64,000 nt of DNA from Konateibacter massiliensis (GTDB taxonomy: Bacteria; Bacillota; Clostridia; Lachnospirales; Lachnospiraceae): contig NZ_LT860098.1 of NCBI RefSeq assembly GCF_900184995.1, positions 129,001 to 193,000 of the forward strand. Reading direction: 5' to 3'. Under the pieces are notes generated by a model. That model saw only the letters and a program-made list of their open reading frames with translations, was not told the DNA's origin and did not search any database. Position numbers and translations under genes: made by a program. Shown piece after piece: positions 51,299-58,922 of the stretch. Every line of letters starts with the position of its first letter. Position 1 is the first letter of the stretch.

Positions 51299-51883
51299 AT
51301 GAATAAGTATGATATAACTACTCAAAAAAAGAAAGATGATATTATCAAAGCATCCTTGCATCTGTTTCATAGACAAGGTTTTTCAGCAACAACTATGAGT
51401 GATATAGCTCGTCAGGCGGATGTATCAAAAGCTTCAATCTATAACTACTTTGGAAGCAAAGAAGCCTTAGTTGGAGAGTGTGCTGTTTTATTAATGAAAG
51501 ATACAATGGCTTTAGCAGAAGAAATTTTAGCTTCTGATGACACATACATTCATAAACTTTTAAATGCATTAAACTTATGCAATAATCAGCTTAATAAATC
51601 AGTAAGTGCCTTTATTTCCGAAGAAGTGTTAAAAGATAGGCAATTTGTTGATTTAGTAACGAACAATATTAATACTCTAAAAAAAGATATCTATATAAAA
51701 TACATTGATGAGGGTAAACGGGAAGGCGTTATCGATAGCAATATCTCAAACAACTCAATAGAATTGTTTATTGATAGCATAAATCATATGGCTGCGATTG
51801 CAGTAAATCAGCACGTAGAGTTCGTGCAAGAAGAAATTGTTAATTTGTTTTTATATGGAATAATTGGAAAAAACAAAGTATAA
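51299..51883 (+). CDS. TetR/AcrR-family transcriptional regulator
   Basis: 194 residues. The N-terminal HTH is IIKASLHLFHRQGFSATTMSDIARQADVSKASIYNYFGSKEALV (read in parts, about 15-58), the classic TetR domain. The C-terminal helical ligand domain is variable. AAAGGTGGTAATACA precedes the ATG. Divergent orientation with the EFR1 ferredoxin gene suggests that it represses that gene until a ligand binds. Confidence 0.92.
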   Translation: MNKYDITTQKKKDDIIKASLHLFHRQGFSATTMSDIARQADVSKASIYNYFGSKEALVGECAVLLMKDTMALAEEILASDDTYIHKLLNALNLCNNQLNKSVSAFISEEVLKDRQFVDLVTNNINTLKKDIYIKYIDEGKREGVIDSNISNNSIELFIDSINHMAAIAVNQHVEFVQEEIVNLFLYGIIGKNKV

Positions 51884-51920
51884 AGGATTTAAGAATTTGC
51901 TAAAAATACTGCCTTTTAAT

Positions 51921-51957
51921 TCAGTCGAGAAATGATTTTCTAATCTTTCTCGACTGA
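51921..51957 (+). terminator. Terminator of the TetR gene
   Basis: TCAGTCGAGAAA / TTTCTCGACTGA with a 13-base loop, followed by a weak AT-rich tail (TAATTTATTTT). Confidence 0.65.
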
Positions 51958-52035
51958 TAATTTATTTTAATAAACTAATATTTTAATTTAAAGCTATTAT
52001 GGCAAATATTTATTGCAAACTTAAATTAATATTCG

Positions 52036-52350
52036 TTAATTAGCACGTGTTATTGAATAGTAAAGAATTGTTTGTTTGTAACCACAAGGACAAGTACAGC
52101 CTAGAAAAACTGTGTCTTCTTCTTGAAAACAAAAATTAAAGATCGGTGCAAAATAATTAACTAACCATAAGAAAAAATCCAGCTCTTCTTGTAACTGCCT
52201 TGCGCTGTTATAAGTGAAAACCCTAGCATACCAAAACTTACGTGTTCTATCATAATACTCCCAAGATATATTATAGTTATCTTGTAGTATCTGCCTAATT
52301 TCGTTTTCTGATCTTCCATCTATTTGAGCCAGTAGTTGTTCTTTATTCAT
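52036..52350 (-). CDS. Hypothetical protein
   Basis: 104 residues, unrecognised. It opens with a helical LLAQIDGRSENEIRQILQDNY and is then rich in aromatic residues (ISWEYYDRTRKFWYARVFTY; FFLWLVNYFAPIFNFCF). It ends with CTCPCGYKQTILYYS; the Cys pair CTCPC could bind zinc. AAAGAGGTGATAGTACT precedes the start, and codon use looks coding. It stands alone between the TetR gene and the IS-disrupted region. Confidence 0.6.
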   Translation of the reverse strand: MNKEQLLAQIDGRSENEIRQILQDNYNISWEYYDRTRKFWYARVFTYNSARQLQEELDFFLWLVNYFAPIFNFCFQEEDTVFLGCTCPCGYKQTILYYSITRAN

Positions 52351-52626
52351 AGTACTATCACCTCTTTCTATATTATAATATTCAAAAAAACCTTATTTGT
52401 TATTAAAATTTAACAATATCTTTCAAATAAATATCGTTTTTCAAAGACAAAAACTGGCTTCTTAATTACTAATTCAACAATTTACAACTATTATCTGTGC
52501 TCCTGCACAAGCCCTTAATATACTTCTGCAAATTACTACATTTATAGTTCCATATTTTATTATATTGTCTTCTAAATCCATCAGAATCACTTTCCTTAAT
52601 AGAAAGCTTTTGACTAAATTTAAGTT
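52351..52626. other. Intergenic, AT-rich, possible gene remnant
   Basis: Upstream of the hypothetical gene. Two overlapping frames on the minus strand look protein-like: a 35-codon ATG frame at 52474-52581 (starts MDLEDNIIKYGTINVV, with AAGGA 11 bases upstream) and a start-less frame ending KYIKGLCRSTDNSCKLLN. Neither can be called a gene with confidence; they are probably residues of a decayed one. Confidence 0.3.
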
Positions 52627-52660
52627 AAAACCCTTGAAAACATCACATTTCCAAGGGTTC
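52627..52660 (-). terminator. Terminator after the ridA-like pseudogene
   Basis: Minus strand AACCCTTG / CAAGGGTT with inner pairs, followed by TTAACTT. It would once have ended the ridA-containing transcript. Confidence 0.6.
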
Positions 52661-53166
52661 TATTAATTCTCTTATTAAGCTTCAACAAAATAATTCTATC
52701 ATTACTTCCGTCTTCAAAGTGAAATAACCCTCTTTAAAATAAATACTATGGACAAGTATATCACCTTTATTTTTTGTATGCAATTGCATCAATCTGAACA
52801 TGCAAACCATCCGGCCCACCTGCATGAGCAAACTCCGTTTGAATCGTTTTTCTTGCCGGATAAACTCCTTCAAATCGTTCCTTAAATACCTTTTCCATAA
52901 TTGGAATATTCCAGGCGTCCCTAAGCAAAACATCCATCTTAACCACATTACATAAAGACAGGTTTATTTTTCCTAAGCGTTTTTCCATATCATTTAGTGC
53001 ACCATTTACTTGCTCTTCAATCGATGCCCCTACATTTCCTACACAAAAACTAAGAAATACAAAATCACCAGCTTCCACTATCCCAGAGTATGCATACTCC
53101 TCATTTATATCTGTTGGTCCTATGTCAAGATTTAGTACAAGTTAAAATGAGAAAAAATTCCTCACA

Positions 53167-54081
53167 TTAACTTGCTAGAAGCAGGCGGCCATCTTGGCTC
53201 TGCTCATATAGTTTTTCAAAGTCATTTGGTGACATATAATCACAGTGACTGTGGATACGTTTTGTATTATAAAATGCCTCTAGATATTCAAATACGAGGC
53301 GATAAGCCTGGTCGAAATCGAGGATATGAAATCGGTTCAGCCACTCCCGTTTTATGAGTGCATGAAATGATTCAATACATGCATTATCCCATGGGAAGGC
53401 CTTTTTTGAATAACTACGCTTCATATTTTCGGTTGCTTCGTTGTAGGCTTTTGAAACATACTGAGAGCCGCGATCGCTGTGTATAATCAACGGAAGATCT
53501 GTTTTGCGACGTGCTTTTGCTTTGGTTATGGCATCAATTACACAAGAAACCTCTAACGTTTCTGAAAGTGTCCATGCAATGATTTTCCTGGAATACAAAT
53601 CCATAATGCTTGTCAGATAGACAAATCCGTCTACGGTCCAAATATAAGTGATATCGGTGCACCAAACAGCGTTAGGGCGGTCAGGATTGAATTGTTCATC
53701 AAGGATATTTTGAAGTTCGTTACTAAAATCAGAATCTTTTGTAGTGATTGTCCATGGTTTTACCCATTGCGCTTTAATTCCCATTTCCTTCATGTAGGTA
53801 CCAACCGTTCGTTCTGCAATAACTTCTCCCTTTTTTTTGAGCTCTTTGGTGATTTTGGGAGCACCATAGTTTTGTTTGGAGCCATCATAAATCTCTCTTA
53901 TTTTGGCCTTTATAGTTTTCTTTCGTACGAGTGTATTTGAAGGAGTTTTTCTTAAAAATGCGAAATATCCCGATCGTGAAACGCCTAAGATTCGCAGCAC
54001 TCTGGAGACAGAAACACGGCGTCCGTTTTTCTTGGAAGCTTCTGTCTTCTCAGATACTTCGAGGTAAATGGCTTGCGTCAT
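53167..54081 (-). CDS. IS3-family transposase OrfB (DDE integrase core)
   Basis: 304 residues. After an HTH_21-like region (SGYFAFLRKTPSN; NYGAPKITKELKKKGEVI) the rve integrase core has the first Asp in WCTDITYI, the second in IIHSDRGSQYVS and the Glu in NACIESFHALIKREW, the DDE triad. It overlaps orfA by four bases and lies in its -1 frame. A slippery A-run (54102-54108) upstream makes a fused OrfAB transposase likely. It cuts and joins the IS ends. Confidence 0.95.
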   Translation of the reverse strand: MTQAIYLEVSEKTEASKKNGRRVSVSRVLRILGVSRSGYFAFLRKTPSNTLVRKKTIKAKIREIYDGSKQNYGAPKITKELKKKGEVIAERTVGTYMKEMGIKAQWVKPWTITTKDSDFSNELQNILDEQFNPDRPNAVWCTDITYIWTVDGFVYLTSIMDLYSRKIIAWTLSETLEVSCVIDAITKAKARRKTDLPLIIHSDRGSQYVSKAYNEATENMKRSYSKKAFPWDNACIESFHALIKREWLNRFHILDFDQAYRLVFEYLEAFYNTKRIHSHCDYMSPNDFEKLYEQSQDGRLLLAS

Positions 54082-54362
54082 TTTCCCAGAATGCCGATGG
54101 CTTTTTTTAACACATCAAGTGCATCCTGTGTGTCGCGCAATTCACGCTTAAGACGGGCAATCTCCTTTTCTTCATCCGAAGAGAAATTTCCAGAGCCTCT
54201 AGATTCGAGATCACCTGTCTCACGAAATTCTCTTTGCCATCTTGATATAGACTGGTGGCTGATTCCAAGATTGTTGGCACAGCCAATCAAACCAAGCTCC
54301 TTGTGGTCATGATAGTACTGGATGCAATCCAATTTAAATTGTTTGTCATAGTTCTTCGGCAT
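54078..54362 (-). CDS. IS3-family transposase OrfA (HTH)
   Basis: 94 residues from MPKNYDKQFKLD, seven bases after GGAGGG. It holds the HTH of IS3 orfA (IGCANNLGISHQSISRWQREF) and a leucine-zipper helix (EEKEIARLKRELRDTQDALDVLKKA). Near its end the sequence A AAA AAA G (54102-54108 on the complement) in frame is a typical -1 slip site that would join it to orfB. Confidence 0.95.
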   Translation of the reverse strand: MPKNYDKQFKLDCIQYYHDHKELGLIGCANNLGISHQSISRWQREFRETGDLESRGSGNFSSDEEKEIARLKRELRDTQDALDVLKKAIGILGK

Positions 54363-54521
54363 AATGAGACCCTCCATGATTCAGTACAAGTATTGTACCA
54401 TAATTTTTTATATTGGAATTTCTCATTTTGACTTGTACTATTTAAATTCTAACATCATGTTCTGACAATACTACTCATAGCTCCTCCTTCTGTTCTCATA
54501 ATCATATTTGTATATGTGCCC

Positions 54522-54620
54522 TTACAAGGCACTGATAGATACCTCGCAAAATCTTGATATCCGTATAACCATTAAAGAACTCCCTGCTTCTTCTATCGAG
54601 ATTTTTACTTTATTATTCAT
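54522..54620 (-). pseudogene. Possible remnant of a gene upstream of ridA
   Basis: A 32-codon frame after CAAGGAGGGCGT starts MNNKVKISIEEAGSS and stops early; a +1 frame continues in protein-like fashion (EFFNGYTDIKILRGIYQCLV). This suggests a frameshifted start of a former gene that preceded the ridA-like gene. The family is not recognised. Confidence 0.35.
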
Positions 54621-54649
54621 ACGCCCTCCTTGTAATACTAATATAACAA

Positions 54650-54682
54650 AAGAAGTCTGACACCTGTATGTCACACTTCTTT
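54650..54682 (-). terminator. Terminator of the WYL regulator gene
   Basis: Minus strand AAGAAGTGTGACA / TGTCAGACTTCTT followed by TTGTTAT. The stem overlaps the last codons of the gene. Confidence 0.75.
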
Positions 54683-55591
54683 ATATTGTTTCAATATTTC
54701 ATTACAATTCAAGCAAATTCTTTCTATCAAATCAGGCGGCTCAATTACTTTAGCCTGATTACCAAATGCCAATACTGTCCCATACCAAAAATGTTCATTC
54801 TCAGGCACATTAATCTCGTACAAAAATTCTCCAGTATCAAATTCTTCTATTATCTTTCCATTCAAGTATTCCTCGCATTTGGCCTTAATACTACGTTTAC
54901 ACAATAACCTTACTCTGATAATCTTTTGCTTATACTCGGACTGCTCCCACTTCCTTTTTGCTTCTCCGACGCTATGTACTTTACTATTCATCTGCCCTGT
55001 AATAGATAGGGCTCTCATTCTGACAAGTTTAAAAATCCGATAATCCTCATATTTAGGATAATAGCATAACAGATACCAATTATACCACTTATACATCGTT
55101 GCAACCGGTTCAACTTCATGGTCTTTTTCTTCATTATCAGCATTTGTATATGAAAATATTATTCTCTGTCGAATGTGAATCGCTCGTTGCAAAAGAAGCA
55201 ATTTTTCATTCGTATTATTATTTTCTTTTAGTACTCCAAAATCTAATACCATATCAGCAGTATTCTCCGGTGCAATTGCTTGCATTTTTTCCAATGTCTC
55301 ATTCAATTCATTATTATCAAATGCCGTTTGCAAGCCTTGTAACGCCGTAACAATATATGAAAATTGATTTTCCCCTACCAATTGCCGATCCAATTTAAAT
55401 GAATCGAGTATTTCATATCCTCCATCAGCCCCATAATAAGTAACAACCGGTATTCCTGCTAAAGATAACGTATTAATATCCCTCATTATAGTTCTTGTCG
55501 ATACATTAAATCTTACCGACAACGTCTGTGCCGTTACTCTTTTATTGGAAAGCAGATAATTCGTTATTGCAAGTAGCCTCTCTATTTTCAC
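54671..55591 (-). CDS. WYL-domain transcriptional regulator (YafY-like)
   Basis: 306 residues, probably GTG start after AGAAGGCTGGTGTATT. The N-terminal HTH_11 is RLLAITNYLLSNKRVTAQTLSVRFNVSTRTIMRDINTLSLAG (read in parts, 4-45), then GADGGYEI and the WYL domain (KWYNWYLLCYYPKYEDYRIFKLVRM, about 165-190), ending in a WCX-like C-terminal region. WYL regulators bind nucleic acid or small ligands and often control stress or phage-defence genes. Here the downstream genes are decayed ridA-region remnants, so its current target is unclear. Confidence 0.92.
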   Translation of the reverse strand: MKIERLLAITNYLLSNKRVTAQTLSVRFNVSTRTIMRDINTLSLAGIPVVTYYGADGGYEILDSFKLDRQLVGENQFSYIVTALQGLQTAFDNNELNETLEKMQAIAPENTADMVLDFGVLKENNNTNEKLLLLQRAIHIRQRIIFSYTNADNEEKDHEVEPVATMYKWYNWYLLCYYPKYEDYRIFKLVRMRALSITGQMNSKVHSVGEAKRKWEQSEYKQKIIRVRLLCKRSIKAKCEEYLNGKIIEEFDTGEFLYEINVPENEHFWYGTVLAFGNQAKVIEPPDLIERICLNCNEILKQYKEV

Positions 55592-55776
55592 AATACACCA
55601 GCCTTCTGTCTTGATTATTTTTTGTCCTTAAAACTTATTGTACCAGACTTTATAAATTAGTAGTGGGTTTCAGATAATGGCTTCTTATTGTATCTTGTGT
55701 ACTGGTTTCTTTTTTCTTATCATAATAAAAAGCCTCCTATTGTATGCATCTTATACAAAATTACTTTCTACAACTC

Positions 55777-56799
55777 CTACGATGCTGCATCATTCTCCTC
55801 TTCATATGCATCATCCATCTTTACGGAATTCTCTATCTGTTCCTGAATGAATTTCACACGAATGACTGCCTGTAGCCAGTTTATAGAAACCTGACTGTGC
55901 ATACTTTTTTCCTTGGCCACCTCAGCTATGATATTTAATAATTGCTCTGTGACAGCTTTTGTGAGATAACCTCCTCGCCAATGAAAGGTTAGAACTTTTC
56001 CTTTTTTGATTGCTTGTTGGCAACGTCTTTCTACATCTTCCTGCTTGGTAAAAGAAAGCTTCTTCTCTTTATAGTAAAAATGATCACCCTCGTTGCACGC
56101 AGGAACTTTGTATATCACAGGCTCGTGATCCTTGAAAATACTCTTATCATCCAAATTAAAATAATCATATCTCACTTCTTTTTTCCCTAATGAATTATCA
56201 AAAGTAGCATCTAAATGATACCATGAGCCATTGATTCGAAGCACATTCCATGCATGACGATATTTGATGTGCTTGTCCGGATTATTTTCGGAAATAACAA
56301 CAATACAAGGAATAGACAACTGATCACAAAGAATCTTCACAGATTTCGCGATTCCTTCACATACACCGACTCCCTGCCCCAATGGGCCTAGAATTTCATG
56401 TGAATATTGTTTTTTTAGTTTATCGTAAGTCACATTTTCGCAGATAAAATCATGAATATATTGCTCCTTTTCCCAGTCACTTTTATCCTTTACCACCCTG
56501 GCAAGTTTTTCTACCCTGGCTCTCATCGCCAACTGATGCTCTCTGATTTTATTCTTTTCAAACAAGTATACCGGCTTTATCTTTACCAATGTGGAATTAT
56601 CATAAAAAGAATAACGAAATGTCGAAGCATAAAATATCTCCGGACAATCCAATCTTAACTTGTAAAAAATATCACTTAGCTCTGTTCCTTCAATTCTTTG
56701 AACATCGAAGCTTTGTGAAAGCGACTCCAGACCGCTTTTGATGACCTGATAAATTCTTTGCTGTTGTTTGCTCATCTGACTATAATAATATGGTTCCAT
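55777..56799 (-). CDS. Transglutaminase-like cysteine peptidase-fold protein
   Basis: 340 residues from MEPYYYSQMSK; GGAG lies ten bases upstream. The transglutaminase-like core has the Cys in GVGVCEGIAKS, the His in RHAWNVL and the Asp in HLDATFDNSL, giving a complete Cys-His-Asp triad. The N-terminal part (TELSDIFYKLRLDCPEIFYAS) is typical of this bacterial family; no signal peptide is seen. The C-terminal ~100 residues are helical and end acidic (DDAYEEENDAAS). It is probably a protease or cross-linking-type enzyme of unknown target. Confidence 0.85.
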   Translation of the reverse strand: MEPYYYSQMSKQQQRIYQVIKSGLESLSQSFDVQRIEGTELSDIFYKLRLDCPEIFYASTFRYSFYDNSTLVKIKPVYLFEKNKIREHQLAMRARVEKLARVVKDKSDWEKEQYIHDFICENVTYDKLKKQYSHEILGPLGQGVGVCEGIAKSVKILCDQLSIPCIVVISENNPDKHIKYRHAWNVLRINGSWYHLDATFDNSLGKKEVRYDYFNLDDKSIFKDHEPVIYKVPACNEGDHFYYKEKKLSFTKQEDVERRCQQAIKKGKVLTFHWRGGYLTKAVTEQLLNIIAEVAKEKSMHSQVSINWLQAVIRVKFIQEQIENSVKMDDAYEEENDAAS

Positions 56800-56897
56800 T
56801 TTACCGCTTCTCCAAAATAGTATTATCAATCTGACAATCTAGAAATATGTCAGACATATCAATAGAAATTCTACCACAATTCACATAAAAAATATAC

Positions 56898-56933
56898 AAA
56901 AAACCTCCCAAGACAAATGTCCTGAGAGGTTTT
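56898..56933 (-). terminator. Terminator of a decayed transcript
   Basis: Minus strand AAAACCTC / GAGGTTTT with inner pairs, then TTTTTTGTATA. It lies downstream of the pseudogene at 57088-57296 and upstream of the transglutaminase-like gene. Confidence 0.75.
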
Positions 56934-57087
56934 GAATTGTAATATGTTGTTCTGAGTATTATCTCTTTGAGAACTCCAAATCCCATAAATACGCTATTTT
57001 TTAACTATTTATCTGTTACCTGTTAGTTACCCCTATTTTTTGATACACTCCTATATTTTCTTAAACTCAAATTAAAACTCTATTCCT

Positions 57088-57296
57088 TTATCGTTCTAAC
57101 ATTATCTTCATAATTTCTTTCTGAACCACAACACCCTCTTCTCCAGATGAAAAAACATTTTTCAAAATCTCATTCTGATATTTTAATAATCTAATATAAT
57201 ATTTTGGTTATGAATAATTTGCTTTTATCTGTTCCTCTTGATCTCGTTGTATACTGTCTAATATATTGCTTCATAGTTTAAACTAAACTGTGACAT
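57088..57296 (-). pseudogene. Decayed small gene
   Basis: Protein-like sequence broken by two stops and a frameshift: MSQFSLNYEAIY, stop, then in the next frame IQRDQEEQIKANYS, stop, PKYYIRLLKYQNEILKN and VFSSGEEGVVVQKEIMKIMLER. About 70 residues in all. The family is not recognised. Bases 56934-57087 show nothing else. Confidence 0.4.
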
Positions 57297-57332
57297 ATTA
57301 TTACTATCAAATCCTATCTGTTTTTTCCTTCC

Positions 57333-57361
57333 TTGACACATTAGAATTCAAATGTTATATT
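57333..57361 (+). promoter_or_regulatory. Promoter of the antitoxin-like RNA
   Basis: TTGACA (57333-57338), 17 bases, TATATT (57356-57361): close to consensus and with no protein gene downstream, so it drives an RNA. Confidence 0.8.
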
Positions 57362-57368
57362 ATAAATA

Positions 57369-57457
57369 GAAAAGGAACAATCGCCCACAAGGTGGTTTGA
57401 CCGATTGAATGAGTAGAATTACCACCCTAAACCGTCCAAAGTATCAGGGTGGTTTTT
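57369..57457 (+). ncRNA. Candidate type I antitoxin RNA
   Basis: About 89 bases from a strong promoter to the terminator ACCACCCT...AGGGTGGT + TTTTT (57421-57457). It contains a hairpin CAATCG...CGATTG. It converges with the toxin mRNA, which runs into the same stem on the minus strand (bidirectional terminator). Its segment GATTG can pair with CAATC in the toxin leader. The size, orientation and shared terminator match Fst/TxpA-type type I antitoxins. Confidence 0.65.
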
Positions 57458-57465
57458 CTATGTAG

Positions 57466-57555
57466 CTACTTACAAAACGTAAAAACGAATGTAAGAAATG
57501 CCAAAAGGAATAGACCAAAGGTCATTATATCCTTAAAATCAAAATGATTTTTCAT
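57466..57555 (-). CDS. Holin-like type I toxin peptide
   Basis: 29 residues (31 if an ATG two codons upstream is used), with GGGGGTG eight bases before the chosen ATG. The sequence MKNHFDFKDIMTFGLFLLAF continues with a hydrophobic LTFVFTFCK end. A single membrane helix (about 12-28) with charged N-terminus matches the putative holin-like toxin family of Firmicutes. Such peptides depolarise or damage the membrane when the antisense RNA fails. It is missed by ordinary gene callers. Confidence 0.7.
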   Translation of the reverse strand: MKNHFDFKDIMTFGLFLLAFLTFVFTFCK

Positions 57556-57620
57556 AGGCATCACCCCCATTCTTTTAGAATGAGGTCAACACACCCTGCA
57601 ACACGATTGTCCTTGTGCTT

Positions 57621-57649
57621 ATCTTATCACAATCACCATTTTCATACAA
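57621..57649 (-). promoter_or_regulatory. Promoter of the toxin peptide
   Basis: Minus strand TTGTAT (57644-57649), 17 bases, TAAGAT (57621-57626), about 60 bases upstream of the toxin start. The leader begins AAGGACAATCG...GTTGACC, resembling the 5' end of the antitoxin RNA. Bases 57650-57836 hold no gene. Confidence 0.6.
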
Positions 57650-57836
57650 TCTGCAATTTTGCTTTTTAATTCTTTTAATTTTCCTCTGTTTTATATCCCT
57701 TATAATATTTTTTATTATCTCTTTATTATCGTTTTCCAAACTTCGGACGTTATCTGCGAACGCAAAAAATAACCTTGACTCCGCTTCGCTTCATCTCGGT
57801 CATTTCTTGCATTCCAATGAATCAAAGCGCATAACA

Positions 57837-57869
57837 AAAGCCCCTTGAATGCAGGCATTCCGGGGCTTT
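57837..57869 (-). terminator. Terminator of the rplM-rpsI operon
   Basis: AAAGCCCC...GGGGCTTT with an inner GAATG/CATTC stem; the minus-strand product ends GGGGCTTTTGTT. It lies 29 bases after the rpsI stop. Confidence 0.85.
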
Positions 57870-57897
57870 GATATACGTTTTGATCGCAGATAACTGC

Positions 57898-58287
57898 CTA
57901 TCTCTTTGAAAACTGAGGAGCACGTCTCGCTGATTTGAGACCATACTTCTTTCTTTCTTTCATTCTTGGATCTCTTGTTAAATATCCAGCTTTCTTGAGT
58001 ATCGGACGGAACTCGCTGTCTACATGAAGTAACGCTCTTGCGATACCGTGTCTAACAGCACCAGCCTGACCTGTGTATCCACCTCCGTGAACATTTACAA
58101 GTATGTCATACTTCTCAACTGTCTCTGTTGCAACCAACGGCTGACGAACGATAACCTTTAATGTTTCAAGTCCGAAATATTCATTAATATCTCTTTTATT
58201 TATTGTAATTTTACCAGTTCCTGGTACTAAATATACTCTAGCAATACTTTTCTTTCTTCTACCTGTTCCATATAACTTATTAGCCAA
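57898..58287 (-). CDS. rpsI: 30S ribosomal protein S9
   Basis: 129 residues. The S9 signature [17 protein letters not shown] (about 69-85) is present, with the N-terminal [16 protein letters not shown] and the conserved basic tail ending RRAPQFSKR that reaches toward the P-site tRNA. It is the second gene of the rplM-rpsI pair, 26 bases after rplM, with GAAAGGAGGAAA upstream. Essential part of the small subunit head. Confidence 0.98.
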   Translation of the reverse strand: MANKLYGTGRRKKSIARVYLVPGTGKITINKRDINEYFGLETLKVIVRQPLVATETVEKYDILVNVHGGGYTGQAGAVRHGIARALLHVDSEFRPILKKAGYLTRDPRMKERKKYGLKSARRAPQFSKR

Positions 58288-58313
58288 TTTTATTTCCTCC
58301 TTTCAACCTGTAA

Positions 58314-58742
58314 TTAAAATGTTAATACTTCTGGCTTCTGAGCCTCATGTCCGTGCTCTGCGCCTGCGCATACGTGAAGCTTCTTGTACATTGTTCTTCC
58401 CAAAGGTCCCTTTGGAAGCATGCCTTTAACAGCAAGTTCAACAACTCTTTCTGGCTTCTTTGCTAACATTTCTTTTAAAGTGGTCTCTTTCATTCCACCT
58501 ACATAATCAGAATGGTGATAGTAAATCTTCTGATCCATTTTTTTACCGGTCACTTTGATTTTTTCTGCATTAATTACGATTACATAATCGCCTGTATCAA
58601 CATGAGGTGTAAAAATTGGTTTATTTTTTCCTCTTAAAACTTTCGCAACTTCTGATGATAAACGTCCTAACGTACAGTCCGTAGCATCAACTACATACCA
58701 TTTTCTTTCAATCTTATCTGGACTAGCCATATAACTATTCAT
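58314..58742 (-). CDS. rplM: 50S ribosomal protein L13
   Basis: 142 residues. It opens [20 protein letters not shown], has the core [38 protein letters not shown] (read in parts, 27-64), and the signature [26 protein letters not shown] precedes the start. It is expressed from its own consensus promoter with a structured leader, followed by rpsI. An early-assembly protein of the large subunit. Confidence 0.98.
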   Translation of the reverse strand: MNSYMASPDKIERKWYVVDATDCTLGRLSSEVAKVLRGKNKPIFTPHVDTGDYVIVINAEKIKVTGKKMDQKIYYHHSDYVGGMKETTLKEMLAKKPERVVELAVKGMLPKGPLGRTMYKKLHVCAGAEHGHEAQKPEVLTF

Positions 58743-58801
58743 CGGTAAACCTCCTTAAATAATAAACAATATTGCTTTTTTTAATTTTAATTTAATATTT
58801 A

Positions 58802-58828
58802 TAAAAAGTCTCCCGGGGCAGGTAAGAC
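58802..58828 (-). promoter_or_regulatory. rplM leader hairpin (candidate L13 leader attenuator)
   Basis: Minus strand GTCT..CC...GG.AGAC followed by TTTTTAT, inside the roughly 110-base leader between the promoter and rplM. Its shape resembles a terminator, and ribosomal-protein leaders upstream of rplM are known in Firmicutes (L13 leader). It may allow feedback by L13. The match to the known leader class was not tested. Confidence 0.45.
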
Positions 58829-58854
58829 ATTTTTACGTTATGTCACATCTACTT

Positions 58855-58883
58855 ATTCTACTATATCAAATATGGGATGTCAA
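58855..58883 (-). promoter_or_regulatory. rplM promoter
   Basis: Minus strand TTGACA (58878-58883), 17 bases, TAGAAT (58855-58860). Near consensus, as expected for a ribosomal-protein operon. It lies just after the truA stop. Confidence 0.9.
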
Positions 58884-58922
58884 CGCTTTTTTCACTTTTT
58901 TTCACCACAGTTTTTTGTTTTT

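Larger units (their letters stand above)
53134..54439 (-). mobile_element. IS3-family insertion sequence
   Basis: 1306 bases. The ends are inverted repeats: AGTACAAGTTAAAATGAGAA at the left matches AGTACAAGTCAAAATGAGAA (right end, complement). The flanks carry a 4-bp target duplication ATTT (53130-53133 and 54440-54443). It contains orfA and orfB with a programmed -1 frameshift signal between them. The intact IRs, reading frames and duplication suggest a recent, possibly active copy. It sits in the ridA-like pseudogene. Confidence 0.92.
52767..54478 (-). pseudogene. ridA-like gene broken by stops and an IS element
   Basis: The 3' part (52767-53133) encodes a RidA/YjgF enamine/imine deaminase fold: AGDFVFLSFCVGN, VVKMDVLLRDAWNIPIMEKVF, YPARKTIQTEF with the Arg of the active site, and DGLHVQIDAIAY. 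The 5' part lies beyond the IS (54440-54478): ATG after AGGAGGAGCT, reading MSSIVRT, then TGA, Cys and TAG in frame. Removing the IS and one target repeat rejoins the frame as NLNLDIGPTDINEEYAYSG. So the gene has two in-frame stops plus the insertion at codon 13. RidA proteins hydrolyse reactive 2-aminoacrylate. Confidence 0.75.

Noticed and set aside
52682-52948. 88-codon frame opposite in phase to the ridA remnant
   Set aside because: It is a shadow of the ridA-like sequence, which shows clear family motifs in its own frame.
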